From the NCBI GenBank assembly GCA_037447655.1, contig JBBHKE010001612.1, positions 313,903 through 377,902 of the forward strand: a DNA stretch of 64,000 nt. The letters are read 5' to 3'. Within the stretch, counting starts at the first letter, position 1. Each line of letters starts with the position of its first letter. Made by a program: the position numbers and the translations under genes. This DNA comes from Zygnema cylindricum (lineage: Eukaryota > Streptophyta > Zygnematophyceae > Zygnematales > Zygnemataceae). A model generated the notes under the pieces. It did no database searches. It was not told where the DNA came from and saw nothing but the letters and a program-made list of their open reading frames with translations. This document shows, one piece after another, positions 11,004-22,560 of this stretch.

Positions 11004-12714
11004 GTACTGTAGTTGCACATGCGTAATTGAACGGCCAAGATGAAATTTTAAGATGTTGAGACTAATGTTTCGTGGTTCGATTCGTGCAAGCATGGCCGAT
11101 GGTTACACGTGTCCTACAGCTGGCAGCACAAGTAATATCAGTTTGGCATTTTTACGAAAGCACCCTCGCTAAAATTTTGCTCGGCAGCCCGGTCTACGGC
11201 GAATTGAAAATAAAATAAAATGTGGAAACCCTAACGTACGAAAAGGAAGTCCTAGTACGGATAGTCGCTATTCCTGACAATACTGTACTGTAGTTAATCG
11301 TCTGTTTTGTGACTTTTTCAAATCCTTAAACCTCTCCCAAAAAATAAAAGTTATAAGGTTGCAAGATTAATAATCTGCAGATCTACACCGTTATTTATGC
11401 TTTACAGCTTTCCACATTGAGGTTTTAGCCGTCAGGTGGAATTTGCCGAAGAATGCTAATCAGTAATCACGACTACTGTACTTTTCTTCGCTTTCTTCTT
11501 TCTTGAAAATAAATTCTTTGACGGTCAAACCGTCAACTTCGTCATTTACTTGCCGGTATCAGTAGCTAAGCGAGCCCAGACAATAATAACCGTCAACTTT
11601 ACGCGGAAACCGGCAAAAAAAAGTCAAAAAATCATTGACGCGGGCGTTGCAATTGTAAAAAAAAAAAAAAACGAAAGCTCAGTTAACCTTCATCGTCGTT
11701 ATTCCACAAAACTTTAGTCGCCAGTCTTTTGACGACAAAAGACCTGCTTTGACCACAGAACGGTAAGGTACGGTACATCACTGTACTTTAGTGCCCATCG
11801 CCAAAGAGTGTTTCCTATTGGACGGAGAGCAACACGGTTTGGTGTCTTTTCCGTCCCATATGAAAACATGAGAGCCGTCAAAATAATTTCATCGGGACGC
11901 CGAAACTGATTGCTGAATTGTTTTTTTTGCATCTTGCCCCGAAAGTTTGTGAGACTGCTTGTGTCAAAAAAACTTCAAGCAAGTCGCAAGAGGCTACAAG
12001 ACTTTAAAAGAAAAGTACAAAAGAAAAATAATATAATATATAAAATAATATATCCGCAAAAACCGTTGCGGCGTGATCAAAAGCCCACTTTCCGCGTTTC
12101 CTGGAAACTCAAGGTCCAAGTGTCAACGACTTCCAAGCTCCAACGGTACTTTCTAACGTTAACTTCGCGTACCGGACCATGACAAAACGTGGCTGGACGT
12201 CATAAAACGTAGCAGTAGGATGACACTTCTGCACGACCAGATATACGATCGCATTTCCCGTTTTATTCGCCGATTATTTCACTACACGTGTCTTCCGCCT
12301 TTGATCCCCGCCAATCGTGGGCGCCTAATTTTACCGTTACGTGTCCTGGCCAGTAAGGCCGTGACAAAAAGTGACTCCACATAACAAGTTTTCGATACAT
12401 ACGCAGCACAGCATCACAAATCCACGTCTACGTAACGTGACGTGACACTGACAGCAAGGAAGAATCTGACATACTTCCTCTGACTACTTTAGAGGCGCCT
12501 ATGTTCATTCTCTGGCAACCTTCTCAGAGCACTCCTACCAATTTAAGCAGTCCTTGTGATACGTTACAATCTCTTAAGCCTACCAAAGGTATCATTTTGA
12601 CACTAGAAACGAAGAAGAAGGGCTATATCTGTCAGTAGGTGATTGATTTGAGTTCTTTCAACAACATATTCTTATTTCTGTTTTTATTAGCAGGAGTTTT
12701 TTCAAGTAGCCGCC
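11004..12714. other. Upstream region of the fasciclin-like gene
   Basis: No gene was recognised from 11004 to about 12240. The last 470 bases are probably promoter and 5' UTR: they are less repeat-like, carry CACGTG-like and ACGT words around 12280-12440, and have CTATATC near 12622. A possible 5'-UTR intron runs from GTAGGT (about 12634) to TTAGCAG (about 12691). The start context GCCGCCATGGCT is strong. Confidence 0.4.
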
Positions 12715-14278
12715 ATGGCTAGACTTTCAGGAGCTTCTGCTCTGACAGCAGTGACTCTCTTCCTTGCTTTTACAGCTTGTTTCTCTGAAGATTCAGTTGC
12801 TGATCAACCAGAATCTATCCTTGTTCAGATTATTGGCTCTAAGTATACTACTTTAGTGAAGCTTCTTGCAGATGCTGACCTTCTCTCAGACCTTGAGTCA
12901 GACGAGCGTTTTAACGCAGGAGTGACTATTTTTGCTCCTTCTGATCGATACTTCGCAGAAAAGGTCTCAGCTTCAATGCTTGAATTCTTACAGCAGCCTA
13001 AGAACTCTGATCTTCTTCGCCAGGTTCTCCTTAACCACATAGTTGCTGGAAAGATGGGTGCTCGATCTTGGTATCCCGGTGAAATCGTGAAAACATTTTC
13101 AGGAAATGACGCGCAATTGTATCTTGACTCCGGTGATCTTAAAGTGAATAACGCAATGGTCAAAGAGTTTGGAGTTTTGGAGGCAACTGACGGTGTTGTG
13201 CACTCTATCGAAGGTTTCCTCATCCCTGAAGATATTGAGGATGCTGCTCAAGGATTTCAAGCTGATTTTGAAGAACAAAGGAGAGTGATTATTGAGGAAA
13301 CTCCTTCATTTTTAGCTAGTCCTCCCACCGCGGCTCCTGGTTCTGCTCCTGGTCCTTCTCCTTCTTCCGTGGCTCCTGCTCCTGGGCCTTCTGCGCTGTC
13401 AATGGCGGCCCTTATTGATTTATTGGACGGTGTTGCACCAGAATTGTTGAAGCTCATTGAGGCAGATCCCTTATTTCTTGATTTTATATCAAACCTTATT
13501 TCCGAGGGCACACCAGTCACTCTCTTTGCTCCTACAGATTCTGCTATTGGCGGCGCAAATTTGACCGGATTAAACACGACCACAGTTCTTATGAATCACG
13601 TCGTAGTAGGCACCGTTTATTCCTTTGATGATCTCCTTGCTTTGGCTATCGTTCCCAGTACTTCTAGACGCCTTCTCCAAGGTAACACTTTAAAGACAGC
13701 TTCAGGCGATGACCTTACTTTGACAAAGGATTCGGCAGGCAATCTCTCGGTGAATAATGTTACTGTCTCACAAGGACTTTACGATTCGACTGAACTCGGA
13801 GCCGTCCAAGTTAATGGAGTCCTTGTCCCTGCTAGCGCAACGTTATCGCCGACGCCATCGTCACCGCCGCCGCCACCTCCATCATCAGGTATTTTTCGTA
13901 TGCTATTTACTACACATACTCGTCCAAAATTTCTGTTTTCATTGTTTTTTGTGTTTTTATCACTTTTGGCTGCTTGCGTATTTGTCTACTCGATCGGTAG
14001 TTCCTTCTATCATGAAGTGTCAACGAAGTGGGAATTTACTTTCATCTTGAGGCCATTGATCTTTCCGTATTAGAACCTGCTTTTGTTTTGCTCTGACTTT
14101 TTTTATGACATGTGAAGGTATGGTGGCGCAGAAGCACAGGAAAACTGTTGTTTAGGTAAAATTTGCTTTCGCTAAACTTTTTTCTCTATAATTGTTGAAT
14201 TGTTCAGGAACTAAGTTTGGAGCATCAGTTATCCTGGTTCTTGTATCGCTGGCCTTTGGAGGAGCCTTCGCGCTGTAA
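12715..14278 (+). CDS. Fasciclin-like arabinogalactan protein, two FAS1 domains
   Basis: Exons: 12715-13888 and 14208-14278, joined in phase 1 (TCATCAG/GT, TTGTTCAG/GA), giving 414 residues. Residues 1-24 form a signal peptide. FAS1 domain 1 spans about 34-171, with H1 motif VTIFAPSD (70-77) and LLNHIVAG. Residues 203-226 are Ala/Pro/Ser-rich (PGSAPGPSPSSVAPAPGPS), an arabinogalactan O-glycosylation signature. FAS1 domain 2 spans about 230-372, with H1 VTLFAPTD (268-275), LMNHVVVG and N-glycosylation sites NLT, NTT, NLS and NVT. A PPPPPP linker precedes exon 2, which encodes only a hydrophobic tail (GASVILVLVSLAFGGAFAL) typical of a GPI-attachment signal. By family knowledge the protein acts at the cell surface in adhesion or wall organisation. 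No broken residues are seen; the gene looks intact. Confidence 0.9.
13889..14207 (+). other. Intron of the fasciclin-like gene, open at its 5' end
   Basis: This 319-bp GT-AG intron stays open for 62 codons after the exon, to a stop ending at 14073. The retained frame contains a strongly hydrophobic run (FLFSLFFVFLSLLAACVFVY), so retention would replace the GPI signal with a possible membrane anchor. This is inference from sequence only. Confidence 0.5.
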
Positions 14279-15395
14279 ACGGATTTTTCCTCATGAGTTT
14301 TCCTCTTCCCAAAGTTTTTTATTTGTGCAAAATAATTTGGCCCTGCAGTTCAACAAAGGGTGTGGATAAAGGTTAAACTATAGACAGGCATCTTTCTGTT
14401 TAGTCTGGAGGGGTGGTCAGTGCCACAAGCTGACTTGAACAGAATTTCAGGAGTACAGGGTAAGGAATGAATGTGTAGATATCCGGGTTGAAAGAAGATG
14501 TCTGTTAGACAGTTGGTTAGGCAGTTTATATTGGCCTTGCTTTCGCCAAGTGGCTATCATAACAGAAGTTTCTGAATTTTGCTGGTTTTCTGGCTGCTCT
14601 ATAGAGTTTGAGGCTGAATTTGAGTGACAGTGCTCGAACAGGTACAAGATGATATTGGTCATTTGTGTGCATTTCTTTCACCTTCAATATTATATTCTTT
14701 TCGCCATATTGGCAAACAATATTCTGAGTGCTTTCACAAGGGCTTGGCTTAATTCTGTGAGTTCCATTTGTCATGTGGTTATGATAGTATTATTGTTTTT
14801 AGAAGTTAAAACTTTGAACTTGCTGTTTTTTCCATAGATTTTGAGGGTGAAATCTCGGTGCTCGGTGCTCCAATTCTGGTCATTCGTATGCATTTGTTGT
14901 TTCATGTCTATAGTACCTTATTTTTGCCATATTGAACAAACAATTTCTTTAATGCCTTCACAGCATGTGCGCGAATATGTTGTGTTTTGTTTGATGAGTT
15001 TCGGTGTTCCTGTCATTATGACAAGAATATTGCAGCCAGATATTTCTAGATTTTAGCTTGCTGGTTACTCTGTAGAATTTTGAGGTGATTTTCAGTGACA
15101 GTGTTTTTTCAGGTACAAAATGGTTTTTGTCCCTTTTATGCGTGTGTTTGCAGATAGTTGATTTTTTTTTGCCATATTTGTCAAACATGTCTGAATGTTC
15201 ATACCAGTATGTATGGTGTCTTGTTTTTTATGAGTAATGTTTGGTTATGTGATTATGATGAAATTTGCAGCCAGAAACCTACATCGCCCACCAGTAATAG
15301 AGTTGAAAGCAGGAACCTCAAAGTTGTGTTAACAGTCTGCTGCGACCCCCTTGCACTAAATTTGTGTTCTTGAATCTATGTTAACAATCTGCCAC
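14279..15395. repeat. 3' UTR region and degenerate tandem triplication
   Basis: From about 14430 to 15285 a unit of roughly 230-300 bp recurs three to four times. Each contains TTTGAGG..GTGACAGTG, GGTACAA.ATG, GCCATATT.G.CAAACA and a GTTATGATA or CATTATGA word. The units are diverged and carry no conserved reading frame. They lie just downstream of the fasciclin-like stop codon and may be part of its 3' UTR. Confidence 0.55.
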
Positions 15396-16680
15396 GTCCC
15401 CTTGCACTAACTTAGTATTATTAATTATAATTTTGCTTTAACACTATATAACCGTTAATGCTAACTGTGATTAACGGGTAGCAAAGTCATCTTTTTGCGG
15501 GGTGGAATTAACACCTGCGTGGTATTGATTTTGACTGTATAATCATAATTGTGCAATAATGATGTTAGGAAAAAGTTATAAACCATCTCGAAATCTGGTC
15601 AGCTTCAACAATTATAGTGCTTGCTATTCTTTCTCTATAAACTTTTTAAAAAATTTAGATTTTAATCTGATCAATGTATGAGCCGGTAGTATGAATTTGA
15701 ATACCAGAGTTTAGCTACTCAGAGTACTTACTAATTTCCAGAAATGATATATGTGTATATACATCTTCTTCCAGTTTTTTGACCAGAAAATCGTGGGTTT
15801 TTTTGTTAAATTGTACATTCGGAAATGGGAATGGTTTGTATGACGAAGTTAAATGTAAATTCTTATTGTGGTTTTTTGCAGCACTCTTTTCAAAAATTTG
15901 CATATCGTTGGTACAATGTTTTTCTGGAGATAGGAATCGTAATAGTTCATAAAAAAACTCGAAACAGTTGGTCACTTCAGGTTCTTTTTTTTTATGATTA
16001 TTTAATCTCAACATAGGTGATGCTATGGAAATTATCTATACGTCTACAGATCGTATTTTTTGTTTATTTTTTATTTAATTATTTATTTATATTTTTTATT
16101 TATTGTTTTATTGTTTTTCTTGGGGGTTTGTGAATTAATGAAGAACCGTATATATAAGTCCTATGCAGGGGTTCCATGCTATGGGGATGTTTAAATATAC
16201 ATGATTTACGTGTATTTTAAGAAGAAAAAAAAGTGTGTTATGTATTAATATATAGTATGATGTGATGTTATAAGGGTATTCTAACGTGTATTATGTACTA
16301 ATATATAGTACGACGTATTATTATGCATTTTGTATCATGTATTTAGGCTGAAACCGTTTTATTGTCTTTCCCTTTTTTCGTTGTGACATTTTCCTTGGGA
16401 AAACAAAATATTAATATTGATTGAGCTAAAAAGTCATTAAATGCTGTAGCTTTTTTGAATATAAACCCTACTATATATATATATGTATATACATATATAT
16501 ATAGTATATATATATATATACATGTTATCTAGGGTTTGGTTTCCAATTTATTACAAAAATTGAAGTAGCCAATGGCTAATGTTGGGCCCTAAAAAGAAAA
16601 TGATTTTTCTCATAGGTTTCTAACCCTAATTTTTGCAAAACCCTCAACATCTAGTGTGGATCAACTTCCCTACAAAGATA
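15396..16680. other. AT-rich intergenic DNA
   Basis: No gene is recognised. It holds TTTATT runs (16050-16110) and a (TA)n palindromic microsatellite at about 16470-16525 flanked by AAACCCTA and TAGGGTTT words. An open frame on the plus strand at 15825-16016 has no recognised motif. Confidence 0.45.
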
Positions 16681-17410
16681 TACACCGCCCATCATTATTA
16701 GAGTTAACAACACTAATTAGGTCGCAACTTTTCATGGCCAAAAATCACAAAATAGTGTTGACAATATTATTTAAGGAAGTGGATTACAATTTGTCACGTC
16801 CCCTTGAACGAAATTAGTATTATTTATTATAATTTCGCATTAACATTAATAAATCCTTATTAACACTCACAAGTCCTCAACACTAATAAATCCTCAACAC
16901 TAATAAATCCTCAACACTAATAAACCCTCAACACTAATAAACCCTCAACACTAACAAATCCTCGACACTATCAAATCCTCGACACTAAAAAATCCTCGAC
17001 ACTAATAAACCCACAACACTAATAGACCCTCAACACTAACAAATCCTTGACACAAACAAATCCTCGACAGTAACAAATCCTCGACACTAATAAATTCTCT
17101 ACACTAATAAATTATCAACACTAATAAATCCTCAACACTAATAAATCCTCAACACTAATAAATCCTCAACATTAACAAATCCTCAACACTAACAAATCCT
17201 CAACACTAACAAATCCTCAACACTAATAAATCCTCAACACTAACAAATCCTAAACACTAACAAATCCTAAACACTAATAAATTCACAACACTAATAAATC
17301 CTCAACACTAACAAATCCTAAACACTAACAAATCCTAAACGCTAATAAATTCACAACACTAATAAATCCTCAACACTAATAAATCCTTACCGCTAATAAC
17401 GATGGGTGGT
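16681..17410. mobile_element. TIR element containing a 17-bp minisatellite
   Basis: The left end TACACCGCCCATCATTATTAG and the right end in reverse, ACCACCCATCGTTATTAGCGG, belong to the ACCGC-AATCG end family. Most of the inside is the minisatellite annotated separately. No coding capacity. Confidence 0.6.
16845..17395. repeat. 17-bp minisatellite, about 32 copies
   Basis: The unit AATAAATCCTCAACACT is repeated head to tail with point variants (AACAAATCC, CTCGACACT, CCTAAACACT) and a few larger changes. The higher-order pattern near 17250-17370 suggests a recent multi-unit duplication. The core AACACTAAT also occurs in the element's own end at about 16708, so the unit may derive from the TIR. 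Confidence 0.85.
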
Positions 17411-17910
17411 TTAGTGATCCCAATATAGCGTACTACACTGCCTATCGTTATTAGAGCTGAACATTTTTTGGGCATTCAAAGCTTTTTTTCTCGTCACATA
17501 TTTGTCCGATTTTCAATCATGACGTCACGATAGAAAGGTACGACCATTGCACCGTGAATCGCTATTAGTGTTAATCTTTTTTTGCCACCTAAAACCTCTT
17601 TCTCCGTACACACATGTCAGGTTGTGGATCTAACGGTTGCGATTGAAAGATAAGATTCCCGGCTTTTGATTGGCGGTCTCAAACTGAAAATAGGATGAGA
17701 GCGTTGTTCCATTAGGCGGTCTCAGTAAACGTCAAAAATACGTTTACTGAAGCCATCGTTCCATTGTGTCGGGTTAGTAACCGACATTTTATTTGCGTGG
17801 CACACTTTGATTGGATCCACGTAGTAGAGGAATAAGATTCTGCTAATCTTCAAAGAATCTTTGACATCAAAGTGTGACCACATATTTGTTACCAGCCAAG
17901 GTAAAAACTA
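17411..17910. repeat. Pieces of ACCG-AATCG elements
   Basis: CTACACTGCCTATCGTTATTAG at 17432 and CACCGTGAATCGCTATTAG at about 17551 are termini of the same end family, the second followed by the internal words of the short MITE at 31620-31890. Neither has its partner end here. Confidence 0.5.
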
Positions 17911-19232
17911 AGGGTATGTCCCCATGTACTTGTAACTTAGCGAACTTACTTTGTATTTTAGCGCGGATCCGCCGGACCCGCTTTTCAAGTGTCCCTATGT
18001 GTAAGAACGTATCGTAAGTTACGTTTGTGACGATTGTATACGTCGACAATACCTGTGACGGTTGTCAACGTCTACAATCTGTGTTGTCGGACGTTATCTT
18101 TTGGAACTGCTTGTGTGATGTCGCATGTCTTACCGTGACATTGTAGACGTACCTCCTTCCACCCTGTACACCGCCAATCGCTATTAGCGTGTAGGTTTCA
18201 TTAGCGTATACAAATAATTACCGTGGTGTACGCTATTTAAGAATTTGAAAATTTTGGGAAAAATCATACATTCTAATTGTTTGATTATGGTAATTTGGAT
18301 CTTTGAAAAAAAAAATGTCGGTCGCAAACATGTTTACACTAATATAGGTCTCCGTACAAAATCTGACAAATCGTACACAAATGGTACATTCACACGGTCG
18401 AAACGCGGCTATCGGACGAATATGTGCGAGCTGGATTTTTTACGACCTGGTTTTTTTTCCTTTTTAGAACGCACATTCTCATGCGTCCGCGGTTACTAAA
18501 ACTAATTTATTGTAATTTTTAACTTAAAAAGGTACATTTATGTACGGTCTGACACTGACCGTACACCACTCTATTTAAGAGACAACGTACTGAATATAAC
18601 CCTAAATAGAATAAAGAAAAAAATAGAATAAACTACGCTATTTGAGAATAAAACAAAAAAAAGCGGGACAGGATTAGCGTACACAACGCTAATAGCGATT
18701 GGCGGTGTACCGTTTCACGGTTGAAGAAGTTGCAATTTGCCTTTGCGTCTCCTGTCCGGTCGACGTGAAATGGCATCGGAATTTCGAGACCCTTGCAAAA
18801 AAAAAATCCGTACTGGACGAAAACGGACAGAACCAAACAAATTGTGTAATTTTCTTTGTCGTATTAAATGCAAACGGACAAAACATAGCGAACTATGTAC
18901 TTTTCTTTGTCCTTGGAAATCGTAGGATTTTTGTCGAAATTTACGGCACGTGCGAAAGTATGTTCCTATTTGTCAATCTAAAAAACCTAATTTTAAATCA
19001 CATCGCGCATGTGTTTTAAAGATAAGGTTGAAGATGACGTTTTTTGTCGTCGAAGTGGGTCGAAAAGCACAAGACGACAACTTTTCGTACATCCTAAGAT
19101 CAAGGATGACGCAAATTGTACTCTACAAATTTGCGATTCCTTCGTACGGTTGCAACTTAGGCAGTACGGCGCTAAGTTTTACAGCAAAACGACAGGAAAA
19201 AACCCTTACTTATGCACATGGGGACACACCCT
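17911..19232. mobile_element. TIR element, AGGGTRTGTCCCCATGT family
   Basis: The left end AGGGTATGTCCCCATGTAC and the right end in reverse, AGGGTGTGTCCCCATGTGC, are inverted repeats. The inside matches 8230-8980 (inverted) and 44273-44960. A TIR element of the ACCGC family is inserted at 18166-18710. Positions 18000-18150 hold the GTCTACAA and GTCAC words seen near one end of related elements. No transposase is visible. Confidence 0.6.
18166..18710. mobile_element. TIR element, ACCGCCAATCG family, 545 bp, nested
   Basis: The ends GTACACCGCCAATCGCTATT and its exact reverse complement flank the element. A sister copy lies at 19860-20397 with the same interior order (AAAATTTTGGGAAAAA, CATACATTCTAATTG, CATTCTCATGCGTCCGCGG). 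No coding capacity. Confidence 0.75.
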
Positions 19233-19859
19233 AAAAAGTGACTCGTACAATGTATTAAATGAAATCTGTACGGGCGGACGAAACTAAAGATTTGTAAAAG
19301 CGTACCAAAATGTCAAAATGGTTAGTGGATGGCAGCAGACGCGTAAAATAATATCCTCCGTCAAAGATTTTCTTCCGGCTTCTGGTGGCCTCGCATCCTC
19401 CCTGGCGGAAAGCACATGTCATATGCGACGTGTACCCAGCTGGTCGCGCGGTCGTCATGTATATTTGTTCACTATTCCACGAGGCACGATGTTATACGTT
19501 CACGCGCTTAGAATTGACCTACTCCGAGCCAATTGTTGCGAACTGAAAGGTTTAGCCGATGGCGTATCCAATTCTGCATCCCGACGGTCCAGGTTTACAC
19601 CCATAAACGTGGAGAATCAAATCACTCATTCAGTAGGCTTGTTTTTTTGACATATTGGCTTTTTTGGTACGGCACTGTAACAAGCAATACGGATTCCAGT
19701 AAACAACGACATTTTTCCCGTAATGGAACTTCACCCTAATTTTTTTTTTTTTAATTTTGAAATCCCCAATTAGCGTTAATAACACTAATTTGTTTTTTAC
19801 GCTATTTATTTTTTGACGCTAATAGCGATTCGCGGTGTACTATACACCGTACAATACAA
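19233..19859. other. Intergenic with one TIR end
   Basis: Positions 19772-19840 are the right terminus of another ACCGC-family element, ending AATAGCGATTCGCGGTGTAC. A 110-codon open frame at 19318-19650 shows no recognised domain; I see no support for a gene. Confidence 0.45.
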
Positions 19860-20397
19860 TACACCGCCAATCGTTATTAGCGTGTAAGTTTTTTTAGCGT
19901 ATAAAAATAATTACCGTGGTGTACGCTATTTAAGAATTTGAAAATTTTGGAAAAAAACATACATTCTAATTGTTTGGTTATGGTAATTTGGATCTTTGAA
20001 AAAAAAAATGTCGGTTGCAAACATGCTTACACTAATATAGGTCTCCGTACAAAATTTGACAAATCGTACACAAATCGTACATTCACACGGTCGAAACGTG
20101 GCTGTCAGACGAATATGTGGGAACGGGATTTTTTTTTACGACCTGGTTTTTTTTACGCACATTCTCATGCGTCCGCGGTTACTAAAACTATTTTATTGTA
20201 CTTTTTAAGTTAAAAAGGTACATTTATGTACGGTATGGCATTGAGCGTACACCACTCTATTTAAGAGACAACGTATTGAAAATAACCCTAAATAGAATAA
20301 AGAAAAAAATAGAATGAACTACACTAATGGAGAATAAAAAAAAAAAAATGCGGGACGGAATTAGCGTACACAACGCTAATAACGATTGGCGTTGTAC
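19860..20397. mobile_element. TIR element, ACCGCCAATCG family, 538 bp
   Basis: It starts TACACCGCCAATCGTTATTAG and ends ACGATTGGCGTTGTAC. The inside is nearly the same as 18166-18710, so the two are recent paralogous copies. Its right GTAC is shared with the start of the next element at 20394. Confidence 0.75.
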
Positions 20398-20833
20398 ACT
20401 GCGAATCGTTATTAGACTTATGTACTCTATATTGTCGCCCCAAAATTTTGACATTGATACCCGAAATACAGTGACAAATTCTAATTTATCCGTGACGTTA
20501 ATTATGGTTCTTGTGAATTAGCGTCAATGGTGTCGCTGTACATATTTATTGAATAGTGTGGTGTACGAAGGGTGGTTGTTCGTACATCATTGTATTTCAT
20601 TTCCGAAAATTGTACGGAAATGGTTGTTTACTTATGTCGGTTACATACAAAACTGCGCTTAGAATAAACTCGTACCTATTTTAGTGTATAAGTATGAACG
20701 GTGTAATAATTGTTCATCCGCAAACCTATATTATAATTGTGGTTTCATTACAATGGAAGGACGAGACGTGGTGCGGATTGTCTGATTTTGTACTTCTACC
20801 TATTTTAACGTGTATGTCATGACGGCAGATCCT

Positions 20834-20960
20834 GTACACCTAAATCAGCGTTAAGGAGAAATTACAATTAAACATTTTTTTGACGACGGTATTGATATCA
20901 ATCCCATTCTCAAAAAAATGTTTAATTGTAATTTCTCCATAACGTTGATTTAGGTACACC
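20834..20960. mobile_element. Hairpin MITE, about 125 bp
   Basis: The two halves are inverted copies of CCTAAATCARCGTTAWGGAG followed by AAATTACAATTAAACATTTT, with a loop of about 30 bp around GATATC. It sits inside the 2.8-kb element. Confidence 0.65.
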
Positions 20961-22020
20961 AGATCTGCAATCATTACATATACAGTAAAATAGGTAAAAG
21001 TGTTGTTCTTTGGTCTAAAATAGACCGCATAAGCCATCCAAACTATCAAACAAAATGTTAAGCAAAGCTAGGCCAATGAACAATCATTTGAAATGCATCC
21101 TCCATTTAACATACATGCATACACAGATGTAATCATTCATCCGTACACAGACGGAGCAAGCATGCGTACACAGACGCATGAAATCATCTAGGGTTTCATG
21201 GAATATAAGCTTAATATATCTCCATCATCATAACAAACCCTAAGACAATGCATGACATAACAAACAAGTATGTATAACATATATAAATAATAACAAACGA
21301 ATGCATCACACATAAACAAAAGTATAATCAAATAATCATTATATCATTCAAAAGTGCATGACAACCCTAAAATACTACATCTTTGGTCCCTACTTTTCTA
21401 ACGAGCATTGATGATTAATTCCTACCAAAGCTCAATCCTACATATACACTTGTGAGCTGTCAACGAATCACTAAGTGTCAAAATAACCAACGTAAATTAC
21501 GTAACTGTCATTAAGTCCTATTTAACCATAATAAACTGCTACTAAGAATAAGCTAATCGTAAGCGTACACCTGAGAGTCAAGCAATCGTAATCGTACACT
21601 TGTTTACAAGTACGACACATAAACACACACAATTTAAAGTGTCCAAACCCTAAATGATTACGTAAATAAAACCTGTCGTATACAACACTAGTTTATTAAT
21701 ACGCAAAAGACAAAACATTGTTTCTCCAAATATTTACAAGTACACACAATCTCGCAAAATCGTATGCTGAGTCATAGTGGATAACTCAAAAGGACTCCAC
21801 GAATCTCGTCAAGCATCCGGGACGTCCAAAAATAAACATCGTGTGATTGACGCGATTTCGCCTCCCAACTCCTTGAAAAATAACGGCAGACTTTGTCCGC
21901 CGTCCGAAGCTTTTATTCGGCACCCTCGATGTCGCGCCACGTGGTCCCAAAGTCCACTTGACGAAACGACGTCAAACCATAGATGTCCCGTGCGCATATT
22001 ACGCACGGTAAAAACTAACG

Positions 22021-22560
22021 AATACTACGTACGGTACGCATCAAACGCTTTTGAAAAGGTTATAAAATGCGTACCTTGCTTTGTACCCGTACATTATTTT
22101 TACAATTACGTACAGTGTCCGTCTATGTTCGTACATTTTAGGGTTATTTAGGGGATTTTTAGGGTTTTCAAGGTACATAGCCGTACGTTACTTTATATTT
22201 CAGTACGGCTGCCGTAGATATTTCGTACTATTGGGTTTTTTAGGGTCCACTTTCATACAATTTCGTACATTTCTGTTAATTTTCCGTACTTTTTATGATT
22301 TTTAAGGATTTTCTAAGATTGCGCTTTTCGTACGTTTTTGTACATGGCCGTACAGCGAAATTTACACGAATTTTACGAAAAATATGAAAAAGACGAATAT
22401 TACGTAGTTTTCGTAAAAAAGTTGAAATCCGTACGAATTGGACAACAAACGGTCAAACCATCCGAATTTGTCCGTACCGCAATTACGTACTTCCCCATAA
22501 ATTATGCCTACCAAAATTAAAGTACACCTGTCGCATTATGTTTGGTACGTGCGACGTACC
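22021..22560. repeat. GTAC-dense block
   Basis: I count 22 GTAC tetranucleotides in 540 bp, about ten times the number expected from base composition. Most read CGTAC or GTACG. No reading frame of known type covers the block. Confidence 0.6.

Noticed and set aside
12825-13583. Antisense open frames of 132 and 108 codons
   Set aside because: Shadows of the well-supported fasciclin-like exon on the plus strand.
16845-17395. Possible CRISPR array
   Set aside because: 17-bp units abut without spacers of constant length; this is a minisatellite in a eukaryotic genome.
18699-19019. 106-codon open frame in the TIR element
   Set aside because: Its repeated NGQN-type words come from short DNA repeats that are not kept in frame in sister copies.
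21777-22151. 124-codon open frame as transposase of the 2.8-kb element
   Set aside because: Far too short, with no DDE or zinc-finger motif; cannot be supported.
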